From Candidatus Hydrogenedentota bacterium (GTDB lineage: Bacteria; Hydrogenedentota; Hydrogenedentia; Hydrogenedentales; JAGMZX01): DNA of 64,000 nucleotides. Below are positions 35,140 through 45,043 of this stretch, piece by piece. The stretch's first letter is position 1. Each line of letters starts with the position of its first letter. The notes under the pieces are model-generated. The model ran no database searches and had not been told where the DNA came from. It saw only the letters and a list, made by a program, of their open reading frames with translations. A program made the translations under genes and the position numbers. The DNA is taken from positions 80,977 through 144,976 of the forward strand of contig JAKQEQ010000138.1 of the NCBI GenBank assembly GCA_029556545.1, written 5' to 3'.

Positions 35140-36942
35140 TCAGAACGGCCAAGCTATCGGGATGAGGACGGTGCCCATGATCCAGAGGACGAGGCTGATG
35201 GGGAGGCCGATGCGGGCGAAATCGGTCACTTTGTAGCCGCCGGGACCGAGGACCATGAGGTTGGTCTGGTAGCCGAGGGGGGTGACGAAGCTTGCCGAGG
35301 CCGCGAAGGCGACGGCGATAACAAAGGGGCGGGGGCTGAGGTCCGCCTGTTGGGCCATCGAGACCGCGAACGGGAACATGAGCGCGGCGGCGGCGTTGTT
35401 GGTGACGACTTCCGTAAAGATCGAGGTCATGAGGTACATGGCGGCCAGCAGCGCATACGGCCCCCACTGGCCGGCGGTGGCCGTGAACAGATGGGCCACG
35501 TGGTACGCGACGCCCGAGTTCATGAGCGCCTTGCTGATGCCGAAGGCGGCGCAGATGGTCAGGAGCGTCGAGAGGTCGATGCTCTCGCGGGCGTCGCCGA
35601 GGGAAATGCAGTTGGTGGCGATCATGAGCCCGGCCACGAGGAAGGCCGCGACGACGATGGGCACGAGGCCCGTCGCCATGAGCGCAACAAGCAGGCCGAG
35701 GAGGATCAACGACAACACGGCCCGGTCGTCGCGGACGGCGCGGGAGTCGTCCACGCCGCTGATAAGGTAGAAATCGGGGTTACTCCGGTGCGCGGCGCGG
35801 AAATGGGGCCCGGCCTGGAGCAGCAGCGTGTCGCCGGGCCGGAGGACGATGTCGCCGACGCGCCCCTTGAGCCGTTCGCCGCCCCGGTTCACGGCGACGA
35901 CGGCGGCGTTGTACCGGGCGCGGAAGTTCGAGTCGCGGATGGTCTGGCCGAGCAGCGGGGACCGGTTCGACATGACCGCCTCGAAGAGCATATGGCCCCG
36001 GCGTTCCGCCGCGCGATGCTCGTAGTGGGGGTCCGCGATGGGGTGCAGGCCGGGGATACGTTCGAGGTCCACGATGTGCTGGACCGCGCCGGTGAAGGTG
36101 AGCAGGTCGCCGTCGCGAATCGGGATGGTCGGCTCGACGGGCGCGATAACCTCGTCGCCCCGCTGGATTTCGAGCAGGTACAAGCCGTCAAGACGGCGCA
36201 GGCCGGCGTCAGCAACCGTTACGCCGACGAGCCCGCACCCGGGCTGGACCTCCATGTTCGCCAGATATTCGCGAGCGCTCTCGTTCATCTGCTCCATGAA
36301 GCCCTTGCGCTCGGGCAGGAGCCGGCGCCCGAGGATCAGGATGTAGGCGATGCCCACAATGGCATAGGGAATGCCCACCATGCTCATCTCGAAAAGGCCC
36401 ATCGGGCGCAGCGCCGCATGGGCGACCGGATCCGCGCGGTAGGCGTCGGTCATCATGCCATTCACCACGAGGTTCGTGCTCGTGCCGATGAGCGTGCAGG
36501 TCCCGCCGAGTATCGCGAAGTAGGATACGGGGATAAGCAGTCGCGAGGGCGCCTTCCCGTTCGCCCTGCACCACTGGTTCACCACGGGGATGAACATGGC
36601 CACGATCGGCGTGTTGTTCAGAAACGCACTGGCCGCCGTGATCGAGAGCGACATTCGGGCGAGCACCGATCCCTCGGTCCGTGCCCGGCCCAGGAACCAG
36701 CGCCCGAGAATGGCGAGCGCGCCCGTCTCGGCGAGAGCCGCCGTCACGACGAACAGGGCCGCCACCGTGAGCATGCCGTGGTTCGAGAACCCCGCGAAGG
36801 CCTCTTCCGGGCTGATCACGCCGGCGACGCACAACACCACCGCCCCGCCGATGAGCAGCGAGTCCGCGGCATAGTTCCGCACGAGGCCCACGAAGATGAC
36901 CACGAGGACCCCTATGGTCAGGCCGCCTTGAAACCACTCCAT
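35140..36942 (-). CDS. SLC13/DASS-type anion transporter with two TrkA_C domains
   Basis: This is a 600-residue membrane protein. The N-terminal helices hold the SNT signature SAFLNNTPIVAMFIPVV and GTCTLIGTSTNLVVNGM. Central soluble residues of about 215-390 hold two TrkA_C (RCK_C) domains (LLEIQRGDEVIAPVEPTIPI, FRARYNAAVVAVNRGGERLK). The second membrane half carries the paired motif FTEVVTNNAAAALMFPFAV and FVTPLGYQTNLMVLGPGGY. Paired SNT motifs define the DASS fold for Na- or proton-coupled uptake of sulfate or dicarboxylates. The RCK-bearing subgroup is often annotated as a sulfate transporter. The substrate is inferred only. Confidence 0.9.
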   Translation of the reverse strand: MEWFQGGLTIGVLVVIFVGLVRNYAADSLLIGGAVVLCVAGVISPEEAFAGFSNHGMLTVAALFVVTAALAETGALAILGRWFLGRARTEGSVLARMSLSITAASAFLNNTPIVAMFIPVVNQWCRANGKAPSRLLIPVSYFAILGGTCTLIGTSTNLVVNGMMTDAYRADPVAHAALRPMGLFEMSMVGIPYAIVGIAYILILGRRLLPERKGFMEQMNESAREYLANMEVQPGCGLVGVTVADAGLRRLDGLYLLEIQRGDEVIAPVEPTIPIRDGDLLTFTGAVQHIVDLERIPGLHPIADPHYEHRAAERRGHMLFEAVMSNRSPLLGQTIRDSNFRARYNAAVVAVNRGGERLKGRVGDIVLRPGDTLLLQAGPHFRAAHRSNPDFYLISGVDDSRAVRDDRAVLSLILLGLLVALMATGLVPIVVAAFLVAGLMIATNCISLGDARESIDLSTLLTICAAFGISKALMNSGVAYHVAHLFTATAGQWGPYALLAAMYLMTSIFTEVVTNNAAAALMFPFAVSMAQQADLSPRPFVIAVAFAASASFVTPLGYQTNLMVLGPGGYKVTDFARIGLPISLVLWIMGTVLIPIAWPF

Positions 36943-37024
36943 GCAACGTTATCCACGTTGTATCGGCCGGACATTCCGCCCGGCGGGACAAACAAGCGAG
37001 AAGCGCGTCGCGAGCGCCTCGCGA

Positions 37025-38416
37025 TTACAGCACGTACCGGGTTAGATCTTCACTTTCCGCGATGTCGGCGAGGCGCTGCCGGACATAGGCCGGGTCGACG
37101 CGGAATTCCTCGCCGCCGCGCTCAGGCGCCTCGAACGAGATGATCTCGAGCAGGTACTCCATCACGGTGTGCAGCCGCCGCGCGCCGATGTTTTCCGAGG
37201 CTTCATTGACGCGCTGGGCGGTCCCCGCGATCAGGTCGATGGCGTCTTCCTCGAAGACCACGCGCACGCCCTCGGTATCGAGCAGCGCCTCGTATTGCTT
37301 GATCAGCGAGTTCTTCGGCTCCCGCAGGATGCGCCCGAATTCCGCCGCGCCGAGGTTATCCAGTTCGACGCGGATCGGAAAGCGGCCCTGCAACTCGGGG
37401 ATCAGGTCCGAGACCTTCGTCATGTGGAACGCGCCCGCCGCGATGAACAGAATATGGTCCGTGCGCACCGGGCCGTACTTGGTGATGACCGTGCTGCCCT
37501 CGACAATGGGGAGGATATCGCGCTGCACGCCTTCGCGCGATACGTCCGGGCCGTGAGACGGCGCGCCCCGGCTCGCGATCTTGTCTATCTCGTCCAGGAA
37601 CACGATGCCCGCGTTCTCGACGCGCTCGACGGCTTTCGGGATGACCACTTCCATGTCGATCAGTTCCTGGAGCTCCTCGTGTTCGAGGAGGCGGCGCGCC
37701 TCCCGGATCAAGACCTTCCGCCGCTTCGTGCGCTGAGGCGTCAGCTTGCCGAACATCTCCTGCAGGTTGAGTCCCATTTCCTCGAGTCCCGCGCTCGAGA
37801 ACACCTGCATCATGGGCATGCCGCTCGATTCCCGGATATCGAGTTCGACCTCGCGGTCCTCGAGTTCCCCCGCGCGCAGCTTGCGCAGGAGCATTTCGCG
37901 GGTCTTTGCCTCGCCTGCGTCGTGCGGCGCGGGCACGGCGGGCCCTTCGTCGCCCGCGTGCGGGTCCCGGGGCCGAAACACCTTCTCGGGGCCGGCGGGC
38001 TGGCGCGGCAGGAGCAGATCAAGCAGGCGCCGCTCCGCGTTGGACCGCGCAAGCCCCTCGACCTCCTTCTTCATCTCTTCGCGCACCAGGTTTACGCCAA
38101 TCTCGGTGAGTTCGCGGATCATGGACTCGCAATCGCGCCCGACGTAGCCCACCTCGGTGAACTTGGACGCCTCGACCTTCACGAAAGGCGCATCCGCCAG
38201 CCGCGAGAGGCGCCGCGCGATCTCGGTCTTGCCCACACCCGTCGGGCCGATCATGATGATGTTCTTCGGGGCCACCTCATCGCGCAAATCGGCGGGCAAT
38301 TGCTGCCGACGCCACCGGTTGCGCAGCGCAATCGCCACCTTCACCTTCGCCTCGCGCTGCCCGATAATGTATTTGTCGAGTTCCTCGACAATTTCCCGCG
38401 GGGTCAATACACTCAT
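37025..38416 (-). CDS. hslU: HslU (ClpY) unfoldase ATPase
   Basis: GGAG ahead of ATG 38416 ([20 protein letters not shown]) is preferred to the upstream ATG. Walker A is GPTGVGKT at 57-64, the pore loop is [15 protein letters not shown], the intermediate domain spans about 110-220, Walker B is [11 protein letters not shown] and sensor regions are present. The C-terminus EDLTRYVL is the conserved tail that docks into HslV, so a protease partner is expected. hslV is not adjacent. Upstream is rpiB, 40 bases away on the same strand. Confidence 0.96.
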   Translation of the reverse strand: MSVLTPREIVEELDKYIIGQREAKVKVAIALRNRWRRQQLPADLRDEVAPKNIIMIGPTGVGKTEIARRLSRLADAPFVKVEASKFTEVGYVGRDCESMIRELTEIGVNLVREEMKKEVEGLARSNAERRLLDLLLPRQPAGPEKVFRPRDPHAGDEGPAVPAPHDAGEAKTREMLLRKLRAGELEDREVELDIRESSGMPMMQVFSSAGLEEMGLNLQEMFGKLTPQRTKRRKVLIREARRLLEHEELQELIDMEVVIPKAVERVENAGIVFLDEIDKIASRGAPSHGPDVSREGVQRDILPIVEGSTVITKYGPVRTDHILFIAAGAFHMTKVSDLIPELQGRFPIRVELDNLGAAEFGRILREPKNSLIKQYEALLDTEGVRVVFEEDAIDLIAGTAQRVNEASENIGARRLHTVMEYLLEIISFEAPERGGEEFRVDPAYVRQRLADIAESEDLTRYVL

Positions 38417-38456
38417 ACCGCCGGTCTCCGTTTCCATGCCGGATTCACGGGCGCAA

Positions 38457-38900
38457 TCAGCCCATCTTCGCGATGCGGCGTAAATGCCGCTCGCCCCCCT
38501 GAAACCGCGCCTCGAACCACGTATCGATCAGCCGTTCGCACTCGTCCAGGGTGAGAATGCGCCGCCCGAGACACAACACGTTCGCGTTGTTATGCTCCCG
38601 CGCCATCTTCACCATCTCCGCGTTGGTGCACACCGCCGCGCGCACGCCTTTGTGCCGGTTCGCCGCCATCGCCACGCCCAAGCCCGTACCGCACATGAGA
38701 ATCCCCTCGTCCGCCTTGCCGCTCAGAATCGCCGCGCAGACGGCGTTGGCGTAGTCGGGATAATCCACGGATTCGGGCCCGAAAGTCCCGCAATCGACCA
38801 CCGTGTGGCCCAGTTCCTCGATGTACCGGACCAACTCCGTCTTGTATATCGGCGGCGGCCCTTCATAGCCGCTGTGATCGCAGCCCCATGCTATGTTCAT
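38457..38900 (-). CDS. rpiB: Ribose-5-phosphate isomerase B
   Basis: AAAGGA seven bases before ATG 38900 sets the start. The RpiB fold signatures are [26 protein letters not shown], the catalytic Cys70 in [18 protein letters not shown] and [12 protein letters not shown]. It interconverts ribose-5-phosphate and ribulose-5-phosphate in the pentose phosphate pathway. At 147 residues it is the usual size. An insertion, GPPPIYK, replaces the usual LK after the first helix start. It probably shares a transcript with hslU. Confidence 0.95.
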   Translation of the reverse strand: MNIAWGCDHSGYEGPPPIYKTELVRYIEELGHTVVDCGTFGPESVDYPDYANAVCAAILSGKADEGILMCGTGLGVAMAANRHKGVRAAVCTNAEMVKMAREHNNANVLCLGRRILTLDECERLIDTWFEARFQGGERHLRRIAKMG

Positions 38901-39005
38901 GCTCGATCCTTTCCCAACGCGCCTTATCAAACCGTGATTGTAAAGATTCCCAAAGGCGCATCACAAGGCGCGAGCATGGACTCGTACAGCCATCGCTCGC
39001 GTGAT

Positions 39006-42000
39006 TCAGGATTCGTGAAGTTGTCCGAGCACCTCGATGAGGTTCGCAACCTCGCGCCGCGCATCGAGTATCGCCGTCGGGTCTTCGGTGTAGCTCTTGT
39101 GGTCCACGAGGACCCGGTCCGGGATAGCGAGTGCAGCCACGATGCGCGCGCGTAACTCGGCGGGCAGCCCGGCGGACGCTCCGTCCGCGGCTTCGCACAG
39201 CCGCCGCAACTGGTGCAGGTACTCGAAATCCTCGATGCCGTCGCGTACGACGTGGAGGCGCGTCGACGCGAGGGGCGTGCCCTCGGGACCCGGATAGAGG
39301 AGATAGCCGCAGCCGTTATGTCCCGGTTGTTCGTTATAGGTAATCCAGGGGCGAACGGGCCATCGATCCTCGCCGTCGAGGTTCAGCGACCAGTGCGTCG
39401 TGCCCCAGTAGAGAAAGCCTTCCGCGCCGTATTTCCAGCATTGCCAGAACATGAGACGATGGTCCGTCGCGGGAAACTCGATCATGATGCCGGGGCGGCC
39501 CCAGACGGTGTAGAACCAGAGTCGGTCGCCCGCGGCCATGCGTTGTTCGAGTATGGCCGGGTCGAAGTGGTCGATCGTCGGGCACCACACGTCCACCGCG
39601 CCGAACAGCGCCTGCTCGGGCGCGCTGGTTTGCAGCCGCGGCCACTCGGGGAAGGTCGCCTCGAGCCATGCGCTCATCTCAACGAAATCGGCGAACCGAT
39701 GCCGCTGCATCACGGCCACCTCGTCCATCGTGTAATACGCGCCCATGTCGGACCAGCCCTTCCCCTCGAGATACCCCGTCGCGGCCCGCACCCGTTCCGC
39801 GAAGGCGTCGCGCGCCGGGCCGGCGGCGTCCGGCACGGGCAGGAAGTAGCAGTTCTGCCCATGCGTCATCACGTACTCGAAATCCTCGAGCTGCTCGTCC
39901 CGCGCCATCGGAAAATCCTTGAGCGGCGAAACGCGGTATTCGAGGTGCAGGTCATAGAAGCGTTTGCGCACCTCGAACGGCGCGCGGCCCGCATAGTTGT
40001 AGAACCGCGCGATGTGTCCCTCGTTCATCCAGAACGAGGTCTTGAGCGTGGGCGTGTCCGGCAGCGCGAAATCCCACACTTCGGCGGTCAGCGGCGCTTC
40101 GCCCGCGGGTTCGCCGTCCACGAGAACGCGCAACGCGCCCGTGTACCGTCCCGGCGCCGTCTCCGCCGTCGTGCGCACCGTCACGAAAAACGGCTGCGCG
40201 TCCTGCGTGCCGGGAACCGGGACCGGCTCGTTCGGCAGGAGGATATCGGGATACGCGCCGACCTTCTCGACGCGCCAGTTGTACTCGGGCTGGCCAATCT
40301 CGACGTAGCCCACAGGCCGGATTTCGACGCGTTTGCCGGGGATGGCCGCCGACCCGTCGTCGTGCAGCAAACCGTCGCAAGTGATCGACACCGATCTCGT
40401 GCCTTCGTACCGCGGCACGATGACAACCTGGATCCCCTCGTATTCGTTCCGCGCGAGTTCGACGTGAAAAGGATATTCCAGCGCGTCGGGCGCAAGATAC
40501 GGCTCGTCGCGGAAGACCTTGCGCAAGGTCGTGTCGGCAACCACGGCAACGGTCCCGGGCGGCACCGCGCTGCGTTCCGCCGCCACGAGCCGCGACAGGA
40601 TGCCGCGCAGCGTCACAAGGTCCGCCCGTATCTCCTCGACCGCGCGCAGGCGCTCGCGACGATCCGTTAATCGTTTCGCCGCTGCCAGCGGACCGTTCGG
40701 AAAGGCAAGGTAAGAAAGACTGAATGGCTTGAGTGCTTCGTTGTCTCTGTCTTGCAGGAAAGCTTGTCGCCTCATGATTCCATCGTGCAAGAGCATGAGT
40801 TCCGCACTCTCGGCCGCCACCGGATCGAGTGTGACGGAGAACCGGGAAGACGCGAGGGACTCCCCCGTGCCCGCGTCGAGAAGCCGCAACAACACCTCGT
40901 ATTTCCCAGCATCCAGGGCCTCGAAGGGTACACTCTCGGACCGCCGCTCATGTGGCTCACACACAAGCACAACCCGGCGCGTAACGAGACTGCGGTCCGG
41001 GCGAGTGATCTCCGCGACTGCCTCGAGCCTGCGACGCCGCGCCTCGGTGTTGGCGAACGAAAGCACCACTTCATTCTCCCCCACCCGCATCTCCTCCCTC
41101 TCCCCGAGGGAGAGGGTCGGGGTGAGGGTTTCTTCTTCCCTCTCCCTGTGGGAAAGGGTCGGGGTGAGGGCTACCTCCTCTCTCTCCCCGAGGGAGAGGG
41201 TCGGGGTGAGAGTATCCTCACCCACGTTCCCCGTAAGCCTCGGGCTCCGCCCGCTCATGGGCCACGGCAGCCGCGCGCCCGCCGCGCCGCCGCCCCGCAA
41301 TGACCGCACAAACCCGTCTTTGCTCGTGAACACGACGTCGATCACGCCGTCGCCGTCGAAATCACCGAGCGCGGGTGTCGTGAGCGGCGCGGATTCCATC
41401 GAGAAACTCCACTTCTCGACGCCGTCTTCCGAGAGGCACACCAGCCGGTTCGAGCGTGAGCTCACCAGGATATCGAGCGCGCCATCACCGTCCACGTCGC
41501 CCAGTGCCGGACCCTGCACCACGCCGCCGCCCACGTTCGCCGTCCAGACCGCCGCGCCGTCGCGCAGACGGTACACGTGCCCCGACGAATCGCCGCAGAC
41601 CACATCGAGCCGGCCCGCGCCGTCGAAATCGGCCAGTGCGAACGAACTCGCCTGGTCGATGTTGCCCTGGCCCTTCCAGCGCCATCGTTCGTCGCCGGTC
41701 CAGGCGTCATAGGCGACAACCTGGAAGTCCTCCGTCGCGCAGACGACCTCGGGGCGTCCGTCGCCGTTGAGGTCCCCGATCGACGGACTCGTGCGCCGCT
41801 CCCCGCGTGGCCCCGGGTCATTCCGATGCCAGACCAAGCGGCCTTCGCAGTCGAAGCAGGCCATCATGCCGCCGCCGAAAGCCGCATACACGAGCAGCGT
41901 ATTCCCGCGTTCCGCGCGGCCGATGGCCGGCACGCCGCGAATCTGTCCCGGCCCCTGGTAATGCCACAGCCGACGGCCCGTGTCGTCCAGGCAATAGAGC

Positions 42001-42467
42001 GTACCGCTGTCAGACCCGAACAGGATTTCCGTCCGCCCGTTGCCCGTGATGTCCGCCACGGCGGGTCCCGTGTAGTCCAGCGTGTCGTCAATGAACGTGC
42101 GCCAGCGCAGCCGACCTGACGCATCGACGCAGCCCGCCATCCCGCCCCGCGTCAGGAAGAGCACCTCCTTGCGCCCGTCGCCGTCCAGATCGACCGCCGA
42201 CGGCGTCGCCTGGAACCCGTCCGCATCCCCATCGACGACCTGATACTCCCAGCGTAATTCGCCGCGTCCGTCCAGACACAGCAGCCGCCGCGCCCGCGAC
42301 GCCGCCACGATAATCTCGATGGAACCGTCCCCCTCAAGATCAACCGGAACGGGCGAGGCGTAGATCTTGCCCCCGGTGTCATACGCCCACTGCACCTGCG
42401 CCTCGGGCGACGGATTCCCCGTCCCGCCCAGCGCGGCCATCAGCACGACAATAAACGTAACCGACAT
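39006..42467 (-). CDS. Secreted FG-GAP/PQQ-like propeller protein with DUF4091 domain
   Basis: GGAGGGAAAG before ATG 42467 fixes the start. After a signal peptide, residues 25-410 form a propeller of VCBS/FG-GAP-like blades (VDLEGDGSIEIIVAAS, VDLDGDGRKEVLFLTR, LGDFDGDGVIDVVFTSKDG). Residues about 416-457 are three in-frame copies of a dispersed DNA repeat (LTPTLSLGEREE). A beta-sandwich region follows, then a C-terminal DUF4091 domain (TLKTSFWMNEGHIARFYNYA, WYTVWGRPGIMIEFPATDHR, VRDGIEDFEYLHQLRRL). DUF4091 is a predicted glycoside-hydrolase-like TIM barrel. The protein likely binds or degrades a glycan at the cell surface. It has no GEG linker. Confidence 0.8.
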   Translation of the reverse strand: MSVTFIVVLMAALGGTGNPSPEAQVQWAYDTGGKIYASPVPVDLEGDGSIEIIVAASRARRLLCLDGRGELRWEYQVVDGDADGFQATPSAVDLDGDGRKEVLFLTRGGMAGCVDASGRLRWRTFIDDTLDYTGPAVADITGNGRTEILFGSDSGTLYCLDDTGRRLWHYQGPGQIRGVPAIGRAERGNTLLVYAAFGGGMMACFDCEGRLVWHRNDPGPRGERRTSPSIGDLNGDGRPEVVCATEDFQVVAYDAWTGDERWRWKGQGNIDQASSFALADFDGAGRLDVVCGDSSGHVYRLRDGAAVWTANVGGGVVQGPALGDVDGDGALDILVSSRSNRLVCLSEDGVEKWSFSMESAPLTTPALGDFDGDGVIDVVFTSKDGFVRSLRGGGAAGARLPWPMSGRSPRLTGNVGEDTLTPTLSLGEREEVALTPTLSHREREEETLTPTLSLGEREEMRVGENEVVLSFANTEARRRRLEAVAEITRPDRSLVTRRVVLVCEPHERRSESVPFEALDAGKYEVLLRLLDAGTGESLASSRFSVTLDPVAAESAELMLLHDGIMRRQAFLQDRDNEALKPFSLSYLAFPNGPLAAAKRLTDRRERLRAVEEIRADLVTLRGILSRLVAAERSAVPPGTVAVVADTTLRKVFRDEPYLAPDALEYPFHVELARNEYEGIQVVIVPRYEGTRSVSITCDGLLHDDGSAAIPGKRVEIRPVGYVEIGQPEYNWRVEKVGAYPDILLPNEPVPVPGTQDAQPFFVTVRTTAETAPGRYTGALRVLVDGEPAGEAPLTAEVWDFALPDTPTLKTSFWMNEGHIARFYNYAGRAPFEVRKRFYDLHLEYRVSPLKDFPMARDEQLEDFEYVMTHGQNCYFLPVPDAAGPARDAFAERVRAATGYLEGKGWSDMGAYYTMDEVAVMQRHRFADFVEMSAWLEATFPEWPRLQTSAPEQALFGAVDVWCPTIDHFDPAILEQRMAAGDRLWFYTVWGRPGIMIEFPATDHRLMFWQCWKYGAEGFLYWGTTHWSLNLDGEDRWPVRPWITYNEQPGHNGCGYLLYPGPEGTPLASTRLHVVRDGIEDFEYLHQLRRLCEAADGASAGLPAELRARIVAALAIPDRVLVDHKSYTEDPTAILDARREVANLIEVLGQLHES
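41093..41212 (-). repeat. Three tandem copies of the CTCTCCCCGAGGGAGAG palindromic repeat inside a CDS
   Basis: Each copy is about 40 bases and contains CTCTCC(C)CGAGGGAGAG (the middle copy CTCTCCCTGTGGGAAAG) followed by GGTCGGGGTGAGG. All three are in frame and read as LTPTLSLGERE or LTPTLSHRERE. Other copies in this window are intergenic (near 17860 and 34970). Confidence 0.85.
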
Positions 42468-42616
42468 GATCTTTCCCTCCCTCCGCCGCGCGTTGAGGCG
42501 ACGCATGTAGGAAAAAGCCTATCATATGGCCCGCTGTAATGCCCAAGCGTGGCATCTGCGATGCGAGCGGTGGGGCCGGCGAAGCGACGCGGGGAAATCA
42601 CTGCGCGGGGGCTGAC

Positions 42617-42625
42617 TGTTATACT
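42617..42625 (+). promoter_or_regulatory. Extended -10 element (TGTTATACT) for the metal exporter gene
   Basis: TGT followed by TATACT lies about 40 bases before the chosen start at 42664. No clear -35 is present. Confidence 0.4.
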
Positions 42626-42663
42626 GAATACCTATGTGCAACAAGACATTTTGGAGACCGTTC

Positions 42664-44205
42664 ATGGGGCCAAGTCGGATCGGGGCCGCCTTGGCGAGCT
42701 TGTTACTCGGCGGGGCGGCGCTTGTATTCGCGCACGACCGGGGCCCGTACGCCGTGGATGAATTCTTCATCCTCGATGTGAGCGTCGAGTCCCCCGCGCT
42801 CGTCTATATCGCCCACTTGGGCGAGGTCCCGTCGGTGAAGGAGTGGCGCGTGTTGGACGCGGATGGCAACGGCGTCGTTACGGAAGCCGAGAAGGACGGC
42901 TGGCTGGACCGCCGCGCACCGGAACTGGCGGACGGGCTTTTCCTCTCCCTCGACGGGCGGCGCGTGACGCTCGCGGTGGCGGAAAAGCGATTGGATGTCC
43001 TGCTAAGTCCTCTGGGCATGGAGGAACTCCGGATATCGCTGCGCGCCGTGTTCACGACCCCGGCGCCGTTCGTCCCCGACCGGGCGTGCGCCGTCGAAAT
43101 CCGCTCGACGAATTTCCCGGACCAGAACGGCCTCTTCGAGACCACGGTTCTCCTGGGTGCGCGGGAAAATGCCACGCCGCTCCAAGCGCGGCCGGCGGAC
43201 GGCACTCAGGAAACATTCGCGACGGACGGCGCGGGCAATCCCGTCTTTCGCGGCGCCGCGCCCGAGTTCCGTTTCGTTCTCGAACCGGCAAACGCGGACA
43301 AAGCGGTCGCCGCGATATCGGACGACACCGGGCTTCCCGGTGCGTCTCATGGCCGCGCGCACGACCACGAAGGCGTGGCGTCTTTCCTGACGCGGCTCAT
43401 CGACCTATTGCAGCAACGGGAGCCGACGCTGACCACCTTCTTGCTCGGACTCGTGATTGCGGTAGGCATGGGGATGGGGCACGCCCTGTCGCCGGGCCAC
43501 GGTAAGACGGTCATGGCCGCGTACCTGATCGGCGAGCGCGGCACCTACGTGCACGCCATGCTTCTGGGTCTGACTGTGACGATCACGCACACGTGGAGCG
43601 TGTTCCTGTTGGGCGTCGTCACCCTCGCGGCGGGTTCGGCCATTTCCGAGGACCGGTTGACCTTCTGGACGGGCGTGCTGTCCGGCCTGATCATCTGCGG
43701 TATAGGCGCGCTGCTGTTCCAGCGGCGCTTGCGCGACCTGTTGCACGCGCGCGAAGGCATGGCCGCCGCGACGGCACAATCCCATAATCATCCCCACGAA
43801 CACGGACACACGTGGACGCACACGGACGGACACGGACACGAGCATCGCCATGATCTTGTCTCGACGGCGCGCCCCGGCTATGCGCACATCCTGTGGCTTG
43901 GCGTCTCAGGCGGTATTGTGCCGTGTCCGGCGGCGCTGATTGTCCTGCTGCTTGCGCTCAAGCTCGGGCAATTGCCCTACGGCCTGGCGCTGCTGGTAGC
44001 CTTCAGCGCCGGATTGGCGGTCGTGCTGGTGACAGTGGGGGTTCTAGTCGTGCGCGGCGCGCAAGCGGTGCGAAGGCGTGCCGGGGAACAGGGGCACATC
44101 TTTCTCGTGCTTCCGGTAGTTTCCGCCGCCTTTATCACGGTGCTCGGCGGCGCGGTCGTCCTCTGGACGCTGATCCAGTATGGGCTGCTCGATCTAGGCG
44201 CGTAG
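42664..44205 (+). CDS. NicO/RcnA-type nickel-cobalt transporter with periplasmic N-domain
   Basis: GGAG seven bases before ATG 42664 is better placed than the earlier ATG at 42634. A signal-like segment (AALASLLLGGAALVFAHDRG) leads a periplasmic domain of about 200 residues containing a calcium-like loop DADGNGVVTEAE. The transporter part has FLLGLVIAVGMGMGHALSPG, HGKTVMAAYLIG, the THTWSVF segment, a His-rich loop (HNHPHEHGHTWTHTDGHGHE) and GGIVPCPAALIVLLLALKLG. These are the NicO (HX4D-related and HGKT) features. It probably exports Ni or Co. Confidence 0.88.
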   Translation: MGPSRIGAALASLLLGGAALVFAHDRGPYAVDEFFILDVSVESPALVYIAHLGEVPSVKEWRVLDADGNGVVTEAEKDGWLDRRAPELADGLFLSLDGRRVTLAVAEKRLDVLLSPLGMEELRISLRAVFTTPAPFVPDRACAVEIRSTNFPDQNGLFETTVLLGARENATPLQARPADGTQETFATDGAGNPVFRGAAPEFRFVLEPANADKAVAAISDDTGLPGASHGRAHDHEGVASFLTRLIDLLQQREPTLTTFLLGLVIAVGMGMGHALSPGHGKTVMAAYLIGERGTYVHAMLLGLTVTITHTWSVFLLGVVTLAAGSAISEDRLTFWTGVLSGLIICGIGALLFQRRLRDLLHAREGMAAATAQSHNHPHEHGHTWTHTDGHGHEHRHDLVSTARPGYAHILWLGVSGGIVPCPAALIVLLLALKLGQLPYGLALLVAFSAGLAVVLVTVGVLVVRGAQAVRRRAGEQGHIFLVLPVVSAAFITVLGGAVVLWTLIQYGLLDLGA

Positions 44206-44236
44206 CGCTCGACAGGATACCCCGGGGCACGTGCGA

Positions 44237-44815
44237 TCAGCCCTCGAAATCCGTCGGCGAAGAGGAATACGTGTAGGTGTACGATGGCTGGAACGTGTTG
44301 TCCGCGCGGCCGCTTTTCTCCAATTCCGCCTGATATTCGACGCAATATCGCGCGGCGGGAAACACCTCGAGACGCTTCTTCGGAATAGGATTTCCGGTGC
44401 CCTCGCAGATGCCGTAGGCGCCGTCTTGTATGCGCTGGAGCGCCTGGTCGATCTCGTAAAGCTCGCGGGCTTCGGTACCAACTACCTGGAGCGCCGTTTC
44501 CCGGTCAAAACTGTCCGTCCCCACGTCCGCTGCGGCATTTGGGTCCGAGGTCGATCGGTCCGTGAGGGGCTGGTACAGAACCTCGCCCTTGAGCGTGTTC
44601 AGCCCGTGCAAAATCCGCTCACGCTCCGCGAGCAGCAATTTCTCGAACTTCTGAAGTTCCTTCTTGGTCATGCCGGCGGTCGGACGCGATGCGGGCCGCG
44701 CCTTTGCCGCCGATTTTGCGCTCTTGGGCGACACTGCTAGCTTCTTGGGCTTCTTGGGCGTCGTCACCGTCTTACGCGACTGCGCCGGCTTCTTTTTCGG
44801 CCGTGATGCGGGCAT
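44237..44815 (-). CDS. DksA/TraR-like protein with an incomplete zinc site
   Basis: The ribosome site AAAGGA is well spaced for ATG 44815 (MPASRPKKK) and too close for ATG 44821. A Lys/Ala/Pro-rich basic tail of about 45 residues is followed by the coiled coil (KKELQKFEKLLLAERERILH) and the C-terminal zinc-finger-like domain GAYGICEGTGNPIPKKRLEV, FPAARYCVEYQAELE. In canonical DksA the Cys pattern is CxxC...CxxC. Here it is CEGT...CVEY, so two Cys are lost. It may regulate RNA polymerase via the secondary channel, but a zinc-independent fold is implied. Confidence 0.85.
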   Translation of the reverse strand: MPASRPKKKPAQSRKTVTTPKKPKKLAVSPKSAKSAAKARPASRPTAGMTKKELQKFEKLLLAERERILHGLNTLKGEVLYQPLTDRSTSDPNAAADVGTDSFDRETALQVVGTEARELYEIDQALQRIQDGAYGICEGTGNPIPKKRLEVFPAARYCVEYQAELEKSGRADNTFQPSYTYTYSSSPTDFEG

Positions 44816-45043
44816 GCCCATGTTCCTTTCGCTGGTTCGGCGCCCATGCGCCGTTCATTCGAGAGAGTCCGCACCGCGGTCGCCGCCCTCGCTCGGTCCG
44901 GCGTCCGCTGTTCATGTGGAATTGTAACCTAAACAAGGCCCAGTTTGAAAGCCGCAGTGAGGCGAAAAGGTTTCCTGTACCGGATTCCAACAACAAATAT
45001 CGCCGCTCGTTCGTGAAGATTCGTATCCTTATTCGCCGTATTA

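Noticed and set aside
35065-37143. 692-residue antisense frame over the SLC13 transporter
   Set aside because: Charged His/Glu/Arg shadow; the sense strand has paired SNT motifs and membrane helices.
42468-42663. Upstream region of the NicO gene considered for a metal or cobalamin riboswitch
   Set aside because: Too short with no matching conserved boxes; only a promoter -10 is visible.
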